A stretch of DNA of 51,389 nucleotides from Chara braunii (GCA_003427395.1 BFEA01001085.1:67437-118825), one strand, 5' to 3'. Numbered from the stretch's first letter, positions 19,561 to 33,579 are shown. Translations and numbers: made by a program. The notes: a model not told the origin generated them from the sequence alone.

Positions 19561-21269
19561 AGCTTTCACTCTCGCCCCCTTAATCTGATCCGTATAGCTT
19601 CACTGCCTTGTGTCAGCCAACCAATACATAACTCAAAGCCACACACGCCAGGCAGCCCGCAATCAGTTTAATCTCAAGCGACGTCACAGCCTCATTTTAC
19701 ACCGGTCGGTAAGAATGACTGAGAACCAGTATAAAGCTCATTTCTCAATAAGCAACGTGAATAACTGCAAGCAGAAACAAGACTAGTCGCACAATGGTCA
19801 AAGCGAGTAACCATAAGTCAGAACAAGACTTGATTCACGATGATCCGAATAATCAACTGCCGCCCAACACAGGGATTGATTCACATTGCTCTGCCCCGGT
19901 AATCAAGAGCGAAGACGAGTCTCTTTTCACAAGGTCCAGTTCAGGTAGTCACGAGCGAAGACTGGCTTCGTCTCACAGTATCTCGAAGACAACTCTAAAT
20001 ACTATCATTCATGTCCTTCGTTCGAGTCTCACCTCTGACCTTTCCTGATCTCGACTCCTCATCATCACCCTCTCGTGTATGTGAAACCGCCGTCTTTCTT
20101 TTGTTCTTTTTCTCCGCTCTCTCTCTCTGGATCAGTCAGCCGTTTCTGTCTTCCCCACCCCATGCGTGCTTACACTGCCTGTTTGTCTAGTCAATTTCAG
20201 ACTCTCATGAGCGTCACCTTCTCCTTGTACTTTTAATTCGATCGAATATGGAGTAAAATTTACAGTGCTAATGATATCAATAATATCGAATACTACGTTC
20301 TCCCTCTGCAGTTTACTCCTGAACGTACTTGTTCACTTAACTCATTAAGAAGCAGTCGTGCACTCGTCAACAAGGCCCGAAATGAATCTGTCGCTGAAAC
20401 GTCGAAGGATACATGATCACGTCATGGAACGGGGTCGGTTCAAAACATGCACACTCGCATACTCACCATTAGCGCAGTGTGTAACTGTTGGTTACCGTAC
20501 TTTCTTGGCTTGACGTGAGCATTTGCTGAGCCCGATCACCCACCGATAAGGTCATGCGAATGGTTTGGCACTAGAGCACGATCTCTATCTCGCCCAGCAT
20601 ATAACCGTCTCTGTTCATCCTCATCNCTTCTCCTTCCCAGAGCGTGGAAGGCCACTAGNGACTGATCACGAGCGCNGAGTGTNGCACGCCTCCTNTGAAC
20701 ACCNAGCGCGCGATCCTCTTTACTGNNGTCCGANCACTCCTTCAACGGTCACTCNTCCCATCATTTACTTNCCTCAACANCAGATGTCNNAGTACACTCT
20801 TCGACCGAGCTATCACCGTCTCNGTTNGATGCATTGGCAAAGTACACCATGCGCGTGCCCCAGTTCAATGCTTAGAACGAGCTCATTCCCTTCGCCGTGT
20901 CTTCCCCCGATTTGGATAACTNTGTTCTNCTNCGCCNGCTAGTACAGTGATCGCCTTTCCATGCCGCGTGCACTCCCTTTCTCTCTCTCTGCCTCCCCNC
21001 GAACGCTGTAGCNGAAGTCAAGGTCGCTCGCTCTTNTGTCCTTCACGAGCNCGCATAACTCTTGCCCCTTCTACGCTAACTGCATGCCCGCTTTGCGNGA
21101 CTCTCCCCGTGAGTCTATCTCGCACGGATCCCTTGGGAAGANGGGCCAGGTACGCCGCGCCTCGTAACCGTCACCTCCCAACTGCGCTGCCTTGCAGCAA
21201 CGAACTCGGCATGCCTTGCTCGTCTCCCCCAACATTCCCGGTTCCCGGTTGTGTCCACTATGCACACCC

Positions 21270-21465
21270 TGCATGCGATCCCCCCTCTCCTATAACTGCC
21301 TCGCACTGTACTCCTCCGGCTAGCTGCGGCTCGAGACTGTGAAACACCGGGCACACCTTGCATGCGATTCCCCCTCTCCTGTAACTGCCTCGCACTGTAC
21401 TCCTCCCAGCTAGCTGCGGCTCGAGACTGCAGAACGTCGGGCACGCCTTGCATGCGATCCCCCCT
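21270..21465 (+). repeat. 90-bp tandem duplication in 5' LTR
   Basis: Units start TGCATGCGAT at about 21270 and 21359, with a partial third at about 21449. Counterpart of 3991-4190, with several substitutions between units and a 1-bp length difference. Confidence 0.85.
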
Positions 21466-21994
21466 CTCTTCGCTGGCCTCCCCTATATCCCCTTCAGTCG
21501 CGCGTGGGCCTAACCGACGAGGGTCTTTTCGGAGAGCAAGTGCGTCAGTAATCTTATGCGCCACGGGGAAGGGACAAAAGAAAAAAACAAAACAAAACAG
21601 TGGTACCGGTCCAACAAACTTGGCGTCCTCAGTAACATGCACCAACTTTTGACCACTAGTGCGGTCAGCTCCAATTCGGGGTCTGCTCTTAGAGCAATGA
21701 CACTGCAGTACCGCATCTGCGCCTTGGACCTGGGTTCATCATCACTAGGCCAGTCCCAGTTCAGCGGTATGAGTTCTATCATGGCCCGCCATATCAGTAC
21801 TGCGGCCCAGTAGATCAAGCATACCCTGAGCTGAATCGATCGGGGCCATACCATGCTGAAGGTAAACACATCCCGAACCCGAAACATACCGTCCGAAATC
21901 TGCAGTGAGCTTCACCATGTCTAGGTCGAGTCAACGGCAACCCTGAGGTAATTGTTCGTTATCGTGGCAAGCCATAACGAGGTGACGCCGAACC

Positions 21995-22625
21995 AAAGGA
22001 AAGTGAGTCTGAAATAAAGAGCCGTATGGGTGTCAAAACCCGGAAGGTATTGCCGTAGTGGAACCGAGCCTGAAGTAAACCGCCGTCAAGGTTTCGAACC
22101 TGAAAATAAATCACTGTAGTAGTCGCAAACCTGAAAGTAAGTCACCGTAGTGGCCCCAAGCCTGAAACAAGCCGTCGCCGAGCCCATACCAAGCCTGAAA
22201 CAATTGCCGTAACGGTGCCGGTTCCGAACACGAACTGAGCTACCGCGGTGGTACAAACCTGAAAATAAATCACTACGAGGGTTCTGACCCTGAAAACGAG
22301 ACGCCGTAGTGGCCTCATGCCTGAAACATATTGACGTCGGCCCCATACCGAACCAGAAATATACCGCTGCAGTGGCTGGAGGCCTGAAGATAAATCACCG
22401 CAGAGGTTCTGAACCTGAAATAGATCGTCACAGTGGTCCCGAACCTGAGAATAAATCACCTCAGCTATCCCAAACCTGAAAATAAGTCACCGTAGTGAAA
22501 CAGCTGTCACCGGGCCCATACCATACCTGAAGCACGTCAGACACCGTAGGACGTAGCCACTCCGTAACAACCCTCGTACCCGTACCGTACCAAACACCAT
22601 AGTCGACCCAAGGTAGCACCAGTCC
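21995..22625 (-). repeat. About 30-35-bp degenerate subrepeats in 5' LTR
   Basis: Counterpart of 4715-5350, with recurring CCTGAAAATAAATCAC and CGTAGTGG phrases. Confidence 0.75.
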
Positions 22626-23486
22626 ATCTGACTCCCGCTCTCAGAACATCCCAACTGCGGTAATGTCAGTAATCAAACAAACCAGCGAAAGCGACGCAGG
22701 GAACCTCGACCATCGGCAGTAGAGAAAACTTGTTAAAATCCGGGGAAAATGTTCAATCCGAGGTCAGGGCTGATGGCGGGTAATCGAGGCGAAATTAGGC
22801 CAATCTCCCAATAATCATGGGTTCCCGTCCCTTTCATCGTTTTTCATCATTCTTCCCTTTTCTTAATTTTATCGTTGGAAATATTAAATTAATCGTAAGT
22901 TTGCCAAAATTAAATTCCAAGAAAATTTTTATAAATAACGGATTTCGTTTTGTTTCTTTTTCCTTTTACCATTTTTAATATTTTTCTATGTTTTTAATTT
23001 CATTATCGGAAATCATAAAATAACAAGGGTAAGCCCCCTTGAATTAAATGCCGTAAAAAATAAACAAATTAAGAGATATTATGTTTTTCCCTTCTTCCCT
23101 ACATGTCTTAATCCCTTTTCCCCATCTTTAATTTTGGTACTAAAATAAACAAAAATTTGAGGCCTCATTTCGGCTGCGGTCGTATGCTGCAAAAACGTTG
23201 CAGCGGGGTTAGTCCCCACGATGCCCCCTTGCGGCCGGCCATTCGAGGCCTAGCCTCGGATCAGGCTGAAATGACGGTCCCTAGATATGCCGGGAGCAGC
23301 TACCCATTTTGCTATCCCTAAGAGTTACTCGTAAGGTTCAGCGCGCCCAAAATCCGGGGTGCCCTCAGTTCCCCTAATTTTTGTTGCCTGGTCATACCAG
23401 AGTACCGTCAAAACAAGGACTTGTCCCTGAGCCTAAGTCCCAAGACCGCAACTTTCAGGCAGCACATTACGTGTGGCCGCCTGACA

Positions 23487-23490
23487 CCGC
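23487..23490. other. Target-site duplication, right copy
   Basis: CCGC directly after CTGACA and before TAGTAACCC; pairs with 1608-1611. Confidence 0.8.
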
Positions 23491-23860
23491 TAGTAACCCA
23501 GACCCATGCCCACAAGTAACCCAAACCCACGCCCACAAGTAACCCAAACCCACGCCTGCTAGTAACCGAAACCCACTCCCACTAGTAACCCAAACTCACG
23601 CCCACTAGTAACCCAAACCCACGCCCACTAGTAACCCAAACTTACGCCCACTAGTAACCCAAACCCACGCCCACTGGTAACCCAAACCCACGCCCACCAG
23701 TAACCAAAAACCACGCCAAACCCATGCCCACTACTAACCCAAAGGCATGCCCATTACTAACCCAAACCCATGCCCATTAGTAACCTAAGCCCACGCCCAC
23801 TAGTAACCCAAACCCACACCAAACCCACGCCCAATAGTAACCGAAACCCACGCTCACTAG

Positions 23861-23891
23861 TGGGCGTGGGTTTGAGCTACTAGTGGGCGTG
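23861..23891 (-). repeat. Very short inverted satellite block
   Basis: About 30 bp of reverse orientation between CGCTCACTAGTGGGCG and GGCCACTAATAACCC. Confidence 0.75.
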
Positions 23892-25168
23892 GCCACTAAT
23901 AACCCAAACCCGCGCCCACTAGTAACCCAAACCAACGCCCACTAGTAACCCAAACCCACGCCCACTAGTAACCCAAACCCACGCGCACTAGTAACCAAAA
24001 CCTATGCCGATTAGTAACCCAAAACCACACCCACTACTGACGCCGACCCACCACGCCCATTAGTAACCCAAACCCTTGCCCACTAGTAACACAAACCCAC
24101 GCCCACTAGTAAACCCAAATCCACACCCACTAGTAACCCAAACCCACGCCCACTAGTAATTCAAACCCACGCCCACTAGTAACCCAAACCCACGCCAAGC
24201 CCACGCCCACTAGTAACTCAAACCCACGCCCACTAGTAACCAAAACCCACGCTCACTTGTAACCCAAACCCACACCCACTAGTAACCCAAACCCAAACCC
24301 ACGCCCACTATTAACCCAAACCCAAACCCACGCCCACTAGTAACCCAAGCCCGTCGCTAACTAGTAACTAAAAACCCACGCCCACTAGTATTCCACGCCC
24401 ACTTGTAACCCAAGCCCACGCCCACCAGTTACCCAAACCCACGCCCACTTGTAACCAAAACCCACGCGCACTAGTAACCCAAACCCACGCCGACAAGTAA
24501 CCCAAAACCACACCCACTAGTGACGGAGACCCACGCCAAACCCATGCCCACTAGTAACCCAAACCCTCGCCCACTAGTAACCCAAGCCCACGCCCACTAG
24601 TAACCCAAATCCACAACCACTAGTAACCCAAATCCACGCCTTCTAATAACCCAAACCCAGGCCCACTAGTAAGCCAAACCCACGCCAAACCCACGCCCAC
24701 TAGTAACCCAAACCCACGCCCACTAGTAACCCAAACCCACGCTCACTTGTAACCCAAACCCACGCCCAGTAGTAACCGAAACCCAAACCCATGCCCAAGA
24801 GTATCCCAAACCCACCCCCACTAGTAACCCAAACCCACGCCCACGAGTAAACCAAACCCACGCCTACTAGTAACCGAAACCCACGCCCACTAATTACCCA
24901 AACTCACGACCACTAGTAACCCAAGCCCACGCCAACTAGTAACCCAAACTCACGCCCACAAGTAACACAAACCCATGCCCACTAGTAACCCAAACCCACG
25001 CCCACCACTAGACCAAACCCACACCAAACCCACGCCCACTACTAACCCAAACCCACGCCCACTAGTAACCGAGACCAACGCCCACTAGTAACCCAAACCC
25101 ACGCCCACTAGTAACGCCTACCCACGCCAAACCCACGCCCAATAGTAACCCAAACCCACGGTCATTAG

Positions 25169-25948
25169 TGGTGGGCGTGGGTTTGGGTTACTAGTGGGCG
25201 TGGGCTTGGGTTACTAGTGCGCGTGTTGGGTTACTAGTGGGAGGGTGTGGGTTTGGCGTGGGTTTGAGTTACGAGTGGGCGTGGGTTAGGGTTACTCGTG
25301 GGCATGGGTTTGGGTTACTAGTGGCGGTCGGTTTGGGTTACTAGTGGGCGTGGGTTTGGGTTACTACTGGTCATGGGTTTAGAGTGGATTTGGGGTACTA
25401 ATGGGCGTGGGTTTGGCGCCGCTTTGCGTTATAAGTGGGCGTGGGTTTGGCGCGGGTTTGGGTTACTAGTGGGCATGAGTTTGGGTTATTAGAGGGTGTA
25501 TGTTTCGATTACTAGTGGGCGTGGGTTTAGCATGGGTTTGGGTTACTAGCGGGCGTGGGTTTGGGTTACTTGTGGGTGTGGGTTTGGGTTACTAGTGGGC
25601 GTCGGTTTTTGTTACTAGTGGGCGTGGGTTTGGGTTACTAGTGGGTGTGGGTTTCGCGTGGGTTTGGCGTGGGTTTGGGTTACTAGTGGGCGTGGGTTTT
25701 GCGTGGGTTTGGGTAACTAGTGGGCGTGATTTTGGGTTACTGGTGGGCGTAGGTTTGGGTTACTAGTGGGTGTGGGTTGGGGTTACTAGTCGGCGTGGGT
25801 TTGGGTTTGGTGTGGGTTTGGGATTTTATTCGACATGGGTTTGGGTTACTGGTGGGCGTGGGTTTAAGTTACTAGTGGGCATGGGTTTGACATGGGTTTG
25901 GGTTACTGGTGGGCGTGGGTTTGGCGTGGTATTGGGTTACTAGTGGGC
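25169..25948 (-). repeat. Inverted satellite block
   Basis: G-rich plus strand. The left switch is near GTCATTAGTGG and the right switch at ACTAGTGGGCCT. Confidence 0.9.
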
Positions 25949-26917
25949 CTTGTAGTAAGCCAAACCCACGCCCACTAGTAACCAAACCCACGCCAAACTA
26001 ACGCCAAACCCACGCCAAACCCACGCCCACTAGTAACCCAAGCCCATGCCCACTAGTAACCCAAACCCACGTCCACTAGTAGCCCAAACCCACGCGTACT
26101 AGTAACCCAAACCCACGCCCACTAGTAACCCAAACTCACGCCCACTAGTAACCCAAACCCATGCCAAACACTGGCCAAACCCACCCCCACTAGTAACCCA
26201 AACCCAGGCCCACTAGTAACCCAAACCCACGCTCACTGGTAATCAAAACCCACGCCCACTTGTATTCCATGCCCACTTGTAACCCAAACCCATGCCCACT
26301 AGTAACCCAAACCTCCGCCCACTAGTAACCCAAACCCACGCCAAACCCATGCCCACTAGTAACCCAAACCCACTCGCATTAGTAATCCAAACCCACGCCG
26401 ACTAGTAACCCAAAACCACACCCACTAGTGAGTCAGACCCACACTAGACCCACGCCCACTAGTAACGCAAACCCTCGCCCACTAGTAACCCAAACCCACG
26501 TCCACTAGTAACCCAAATCCACTCCCACTAGTAACCCAAGCCCACGACCACTAGTAACCTAAACCCACGCCCACTAGTACCCAAACCCACGCTCGCTAGT
26601 AACCCAAACCCACGCCCACTAGTAACCCAAACCCATGCCCCGAGTAACGCAAACCCACGCCCACTACTAACCGAAACCCACGCCCACTACGAACGCAAAC
26701 TCACGCCCACTAGTGAACCAAGCCCACACCCGCAAGTAACCCAAACTCACGCCCACCAGTAACCCAAACCCACGCCAAACCCATGCCCACTACTAACCCA
26801 AACCCATGCCCACTACTAACCCAAACCCACGCCCACTAGTAACTTAAACCCACGCCCACTAGTAACCTCAACCCACACCAAACCCACGCCCAATAGTAAC
26901 CCAAACCCATGCTGACT

Positions 26918-27472
26918 AGTGGGCGTGGGTTTGAGTTACTAGTGGGCGTGGGTTTGGGTTAGTAGTGGGCGTGGGTTTGGGTTACTAGTGGGCATGGGTT
27001 TGGGTTAGTAGTGGGAGGGTGAGGGTCTGGCGTGGGTTTGGGTTACTAGTGGGCGTGGGTTTGGGTTGCTAGTGGGTGTGGTTTTGGGTTACCAGTGGGT
27101 GTGGGTTTGGGATACTAGTGGGTGTGGGTTTGGGTTGCTAGTGGGCATGGGTTTAATGTAGATTTGGGTTACTAGTGGGCGTGGGTTTGGCGTGGTTTTG
27201 GGATACTAGTGGATATGGGTTTGGCGTGGGTTTGGGTAACTAGTGGGCGTGAGTTTCGGCTACTAGTGGGAGTGGGGTTGGGTTACTAGTGGGCGGGGGT
27301 TTCGGTTACTCGTCGGAGTGGTTTTGGGTTTGGTGTGGGTTTGGGTTTCTAGTGGGCATGGGTTTGGGTTACTGGTGGGCGTGGGCTTGGGTTACTAGTG
27401 GGCGTGGGTTTGGCGTGGATTTTGGTTTTCTAGTGCGCGCGGGTTTGGCATATGTTTGGGTTACTAGTGGGC
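26918..27472 (-). repeat. Inverted satellite block
   Basis: Left switch TGACTAGTGGGCGTG, right switch ACTAGTGGGCCCACT. It pairs with 30738-31367, one higher-order period away. Confidence 0.9.
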
Positions 27473-28497
27473 CCACTCGTAACCGGAACCCACGCCCGCT
27501 AGTAACCCAAACCCACGCCAAACCCACGCCCACTAGTTACCCACACCCACGCCAAACCCACGCCCACTAGTAACCCAAACCCACGCCCACTATAAACCCA
27601 AACTCACGCCCACTAGTAGCCCAAACCCACGGTCACTAGTAACCCAAACCCACACTCACTAGTCACCCAATCCCACGCCCACTAGTAACCCAAACCCACG
27701 CCCACTAGTAACCCAAACCCACGCCCACTAGTAACCCAAACCCATACGCACTAGTAAGCAAAACCCACGCCGACTAGTAACCCAAAACCACACCCACTAA
27801 TGACGCAGACCCACGCCAATCCCACGCCCACTAGTAACCTAAACCCACGCCCACTAGTAACCCAAATCCACACACTAGTAACCCAAACCCACGCCAAACC
27901 CTCGCCCACTGGTAACCCAAACCCACGCCCACTAGTAACCCAAGCCCACGCTCACTTGTAACCCAAACCCACGCCCACTAGTAACCCAAACCCAAACCCA
28001 CGCCTCCTAGTAACCCAAAACCACGCCCACTAGTAACCCAAACCCACGCCTCCTAGTTACCCAAACCCACGCCCATTAGAAACCCAAACCCATACGCACT
28101 AGTAAGCAAAACCCACGCCGACTAGTAACCCAAAACCACACCCACTAATGACGTTGACCCATGCCAATCCCACGCCCACTAGTGACCCAAACCCACGCCC
28201 ACGAGTAACCGGAAGCCACGCCCACTAGTAACCGAAACCCACGCCCATTAGTAACCCAAACTCACGCCCACTTGTAACCCATGCCCACGTCCCCTAGTAA
28301 CCCAAACTCACGCCCACTCGTAACCCAAACCCACGCCCACTACTAACCCAAACCCACGCCCACCAGTGACCCAAACCCACGCCAACCCGCGCCCACTACT
28401 AACCCTAACCCACGCCCACTAGTAACCCAAACCCACGCCCACTAGTAACCCAAACCCACACCAAACCCACGCCCAATAGTTACTCAAACCCACACTC

Positions 28498-29077
28498 ACT
28501 AGTGGGCGTGGGCTTGAGTTACTAGTGGGTGTGGGTTTGGGTTACTAGTGGGCGTGCGTTTGGGTTACTAGTGGGCTTCGGTTTGGGTTAGTAGTGGGAG
28601 GGTGTGGGTTATGCAAGGGTTTGGGTTACTAGGAGGTGTGGGTTTCGGTTACTCATGGGCGTGGGTTTGGGTTACTAGTGGGCATGGGTTTCGGTTACTG
28701 GTGGGCGTGGGTGTTGGTCACGAGTGGGCATGGGTTTAACGTGGATTTGGGTTACTAGTGGGGGTGGGTTTGGCGTGGGTTTGGGTTACTAGTTAGCGTG
28801 GGCTTGACATGGGTTTGGGTAACTATTGGGCGTGAGTTTGGGTTACTAGTGGGCGTGGGTTTGGGTTTGGTGTGGCTTTGGGTAACTATTGGGCGTGAGT
28901 TTGGGTTACTAGTGGGCGTGGGTTTGGGTTTGGTGTGGCTTTGGGTTTCTAGTGGGCATGGGTTTGGGTTACTCGTGGGCGTAGGCGTGGGTTTGGGTTA
29001 CTAGTGGGCGTGGGTTTGGCGTGGGTTTGGGTTACTAGTGGGCGTGGGTTAGGCTTGGGTTTGGGTTACTCGTGGGC
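28498..29077 (-). repeat. Inverted satellite block
   Basis: Left switch TCACTAGTGGGCGTG, right switch CGTGGGCTCACTAGT. It pairs with 32318-32830. Confidence 0.9.
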
Positions 29078-29300
29078 TCACTAGTAACCTAAACCCACGC
29101 CCGCTAGTAACCCAAACCGACGCCCGCTGGTAACCCAAACCCACGCCCACTAGTAACCCAAACCCACGCCAAACCCACGCCCTGTAGTAGCCCAAACCCA
29201 CGCCCACTAGTAACCCAAGCCCACACCCACTAGTAGCCCAAACCCACGCCCACTAGTAACCCAAACCCACGCTCACTTGTAATCAAGACCCACGCCCACT

Positions 29301-29767
29301 AGAGAGAAGGTTAACCATAGTCATATTTTTCTTCACCACTCCAGATCACCCTTCACTACTTCAGCCTGCCTCAACAGCTGGTTTTCAGGGTTTTCGGTTA
29401 TTTCACCACTTCAGGACCATTCAGGTTTGAAAATCCTGAATGGTCCTGAAGTGGTGAAAGTTCTGAAGACCATGAAAACCACCTGTTTGGGCAGGCTGCA
29501 TCCTCAAGTGGTGAAGGGTGGTTTTCATAGTCTTCAGACCTTTCACCACTTCAAGTCCATTCAAGATTTTCAGACTACCCAAAACTCTCACTTAACCACT
29601 TCAGGACACCCTTCACCACTTCAGGATAAAGCCTGCCTAAACAGGTGGTTTTCAGGGTCTTCTGACCTTTCACCACTTCAGGACCATTCAGGATTTTTAG
29701 ACTGCCCAAAACTCTCACTTCAACATTTTCATTATAGAATTTTCAGCTACCCGATAACCGCTTGTGG
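29301..29767. repeat. Foldback-like segment in satellite, copy 1 (long form)
   Basis: Non-satellite DNA starting AGAGAAGGTTAACCA. It has imperfect inverted arms of about 60 bp around 29364-29500 built from AACAGGTGGTTTTCAGGGTC and TTCACCACTTCAGGACCATT. A further copy of the arm wording extends it to about 465 bp. A 138-codon open frame here crosses the arms and satellite and is not credible. Confidence 0.85.
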
Positions 29768-30737
29768 CCCACTAGTAACCCAAATTCATGCCAAACCCTC
29801 GCCAAACCCACGCTCACTAGTAACCCAAACCCACGCCCATTAGTAACCCAAACCAAACCCCACTAATAACAAAAACCCACACCAAACCCACGCCCACTAG
29901 TAACCCAAACCCACGCCCACTAGTAACCCAAACCCATGCCAAGCCGTCGCCAAACCCACGCCCACTAGTAACCCAAACCCAGGCCCACTAGTAACCCAAA
30001 CCCACGCTCACTGGTAATCAAAACCCACGCCCACTAGTATTCCATGCCCACTTGTAACCCAAACCCATGCCCACTAGTAACCCAAACCCACGCCCACTAG
30101 TAACCCAAACCCACGCCAAACCCACGCCCACTAGTAACCCAAACCCACTCGCATTAGTAACCCAAACCCACGCCGACTAGTAACCCAAAACCACACCCTC
30201 TAGTGAGTCAGACCCACGCAAGACCCACGCCCACTAGTAACGCAAACCCTCGCCCACTAGTAACCCAAACCCACGTCCACTAGTAACCTAAATCCACTCC
30301 CACTTGTAACCCAAATCCAAGGCCACTAGTAACCTAAACCAACGCCCACTAGTACCCAAACCCACGCCCGCTAGTAACCCAAACCCACGCCCACTAGTAA
30401 CCCAAACCCACGCCCATGAGTAACGCACACCCACACCCACTACTAACCGAAACCCACACCCACTACTAATGCAAACTCACGCCCACTAGTAACCCAAGCC
30501 CACGCCCACAAGTAACCCAAACTCACGCCCACTAGTAACCCAAACTTACGCCTACTGGTAACCCAAACCCACGCCCACCAGTAACCCAAACCAACGCCAA
30601 ACCCATGCCCACTACTAACCCAAACCCATGCCCACTACTAACCCAAACCCACGACCACTAGTAACCCAAACCCACGCCCACTAGTAACCCAAGCCGACAC
30701 CAAACCCACGCCCAATAGTAACCCAAACATATGGTGA

Positions 30738-31367
30738 CTAGTGGGCGTGGGTTCGAGTTACTAGTGGGCGAAGGTTTGGGTAAGTAGTGGGCGTGGGTTT
30801 GGGTTACTAGTGGGCGTGGGTTTGGGTTAGTAGTGGGAGGGTGAGGGACTGGCGTGGGTGTGGGTTACTAGTCGGCGTGGGCTTGGGTTAGTCATGGGTG
30901 TGGTTTTGGGTTACTAGTAGGCGTGGGTTTGGGTTACTAGTGGGCGTGGGTTTGGGTTACTAGTGGGCATGGGTTTAGTGTGGATTTGGGTTACTAGTGG
31001 GCGTGGGTTTGGGTTACTAGTGGGCATGGGTTTAGTGTGGATTTGGGTTACTAGTGGGCGTGGGTTTGGCGTGGTCTTGGGATACTAGTGGGCATGGGTT
31101 TGGCGTGGGTTTGGGTAACTAGTGGGCGTGAGTTTCGGCTACTAGTGGGGAGGGGGTTGGGTTACTAGTGGGCGTGGGTTTGGGTTACTAGTCGGCGTGG
31201 GTTTGGGTTTGGTGTGCGTTTGGGTTTGGTGTGGGTTTGTGTTTCTAGTTGGCATGGGTTTAGGTTACTGGTGGGCGTGGGTTTGGGTTACTAGTGGGCG
31301 TGGGTTTGGCGTGGAATTGGGTTACTAGTGGGCGTGGGTTTGGCGTAGGTTTGGGTTATTAGTGGGC
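30738..31367 (-). repeat. Inverted satellite block
   Basis: Left switch TGACTAGTGGGCGTG, right switch ATTAGTGGGCCCACTAGT. Confidence 0.9.
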
Positions 31368-32317
31368 CCACTAGTTACTGAAACCCACGCCCGCTAGTAA
31401 CCCAAACCCACGCCCAATACACGCCCACTAGTAACCCAAACCCAAGCCAAACCCACGCCCACTAGTAACCCAAACCCACGCCCACGAGTAACCCAAACTC
31501 ACACCCACTAGTACCCCAAACGCACGGCCACTAGTAACCCAAACCCACACCCACTAGTAACCCAATCCCACGCCTACTAGTAACCCTAACCCACGCCCAC
31601 TAATAACGCAAACCCACGCCCACAAGTAACCCAAACCCATAAGCACTAGTAACCAAAACCCACGCCGACTACTAATCCAAAACCACACCCACTAATGACG
31701 CCGACCCACGCCAATCCCACGCCCACTAGTAACCCAAACCCACGCCCACAAGTAACCCGAATCCACACCCACTAGTAACCATAACCCACGCCCACTAGTA
31801 ACCCAAACCCACGCCCACTAGTAACCCACACCCACGCCAAACCCTCGCCCACTAGTAACCCAAACCCACACCCACTGGTAACCCAAACCCACGCTCACTT
31901 GTAACCCAAACCCACGCCCACTAGTAACCCAAACCCAAACCCACGCCTGCTAGTAACCCAAACCCACACGCACTAGTAACCCAAACCCACGCCCACGAGT
32001 AACCCAAACCCACGCCCACTAGTAACCGAAACGCACGCCCACTAGTAACCCAAACTCACGCCCACTAGTAACCCAAGCCCACAGCCCCTAGTAACCCAAA
32101 CTCACGCCCACTCGTAACCCAAACCCACGCCCAGTACTAACCCAAATCCATGCCCACCAGTGATGCAAACCCACGCCAAACCCGCGCCCACTACTAACCC
32201 TAACCCACGCTCACTAGTAACCCAAACCCACGCCCACTAGTAACCCAAACCCACGCCTTTTAGTAACCCAAACCCACACCAAACCCTCTCCCAATAGTTA
32301 CCCAAACCCACGGTCAG

Positions 32318-32830
32318 TAGTGGGTGTGGGTTTGGGTTACTAGTGGGCGTGGGTTTGGGTCAGTAGTGGAAGGCTGTGGGTTTTGCGTGGGTTTGGGTTA
32401 CTTGTAGGTGTGGGTTTCGGTTACTCATGGGCGTGGGTTTGGGTTACTACTGGGCGTTGGTTTGGGTTACTGGTGGGCGGGGGTTTCGGTTACTGGTGGG
32501 CATGGGCTTAACGTGGATTTGGGTTACTAGTGGGGGTGGGTTTGGCATGGGTTTGGGTTACTATTGAGCGTGGGCTTGACATGGGTTTGGGTAACTATTG
32601 GGCGTGAGTTTGGGTTACTAGTGGGCGTGGGTTTGGGTAATAGAGGGCATGGGTTTGGGTTACTAGTGGGCATGGGTTTGGGTTGTGTGTGGCTTTGGGT
32701 TTCTTGTGGGCATCGGTTTGGGTTACTCGTGGGCGTGGGCGTGGGTTTGGGTTACTAGTGGGCGTGGGTTTGGCGTGGGATTGAGTTACTTGTGGGCGTG
32801 GGTTTGGCTTGGGTTTGGGTAACTAGGAGG
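32318..32830 (-). repeat. Inverted satellite block
   Basis: Left switch GTCAGTAGTGGGTGTG, right switch AGGAGGCTCACTTGT. Confidence 0.88.
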
Positions 32831-33066
32831 CTCACTTGTAACCTAAACCCACGCCCGCTAGTAACTTAAACCGACGCTCGCTAGTAACCCAAACCCACCC
32901 CAAACCCACGCCCACTAAAAACCCAAACCCACGCCAAACCCGCGCCCTATAGTAACCCAAACCCACGCCCACTTGTAACCCAAGCCCACGCCCACTAGTA
33001 CGCCAAACCGACGCCCACTAGTAACCGAAACCCACGCTCACTAGTAATCAGAACCCACGCCCACTG

Positions 33067-33268
33067 GTGAGAAGGTTAACCACAATCGTATTTTTCCTCA
33101 CCACTCCAGATCACGCTTCACCACTTCAGCTTGCCTCAACAGGTGGTTTTCAGGGTCTTCGGACCTTACACCTCTTCAGGACCATTAAGGTTCAAAAATC
33201 CTGAATGGTCCTGAAGTGGTGAAAATTCTGAAGACCCTGAAAACAACCAGTTTAGGCAGGCTGCATCC
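33067..33268. repeat. Foldback-like segment in satellite, copy 2
   Basis: Same left junction as copy 1 (GAGAAGGTTAACCA after CGCCCACT). Inverted arms are at about 33133-33190 and 33199-33261. It ends GGCAGGCTGCATCC, then satellite resumes. Confidence 0.88.
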
Positions 33269-33579
33269 ACGCCCACTAGTAACCCAAACCCACACCCACT
33301 AGTAACCCAAACCCACGTCCACTAATAACCCAAACCCATGCCCACCAGTAACATAAACCCACGCCCACTAGTAACCCAAGCCCATGCCCACCAGTAACAT
33401 AAGCCCACACCCAGTAGTAACCCAAACCCACGAGAAACCTACGCCCACTAGTAACCCATTGGCAAACCCACACCCACTAGTAACCCAAACCCACGAGCCC
33501 ACTAGTAACTCTAACCCACGCCCACTAGTATTCCACGCCCAGTAGAACTGCCAAACCCACGCCAAACCCACGCCCACTA

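Larger units (their letters stand above)
1612..23486 (-). mobile_element. Giant Ty3/gypsy-type LTR retrotransposon, about 21.9 kb, decayed
   Basis: Two direct repeats of about 4.6 kb flank a 12.65-kb interior carrying gag and pol on the minus strand. The outer ends are TGTGAGGG and CTGACA, flanked by CCGC duplications. A tRNA-Asp-type PBS adjoins the right LTR, which fixes the right LTR as 5'. Domain order RT, RNase H, integrase with a GPY motif places it in Ty3/gypsy. The size, the long LTRs and the ORFs upstream of gag recall giant Tat/Ogre-type elements, but no close relationship is claimed. Numerous frameshifts and stops, and LTR divergence of several percent at the ends, mark it as an old inactive copy. 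Confidence 0.95.
18861..23486 (-). repeat. 5' LTR (right copy)
   Basis: 4626 bp, TGTGAGGGAG to CTGACA on the plus strand, so the element-sense ends are TGTCAG and CTCACA. It should hold the promoter; no single TATA box stands out from the AT-rich background at 22850-23160. It has the same internal layout as the 3' LTR plus about 27 bp at 19549-19575. Single undetermined bases between 20659 and 21142 fall at exactly the same relative positions as in the other LTR (offset 17279). Confidence 0.96.
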
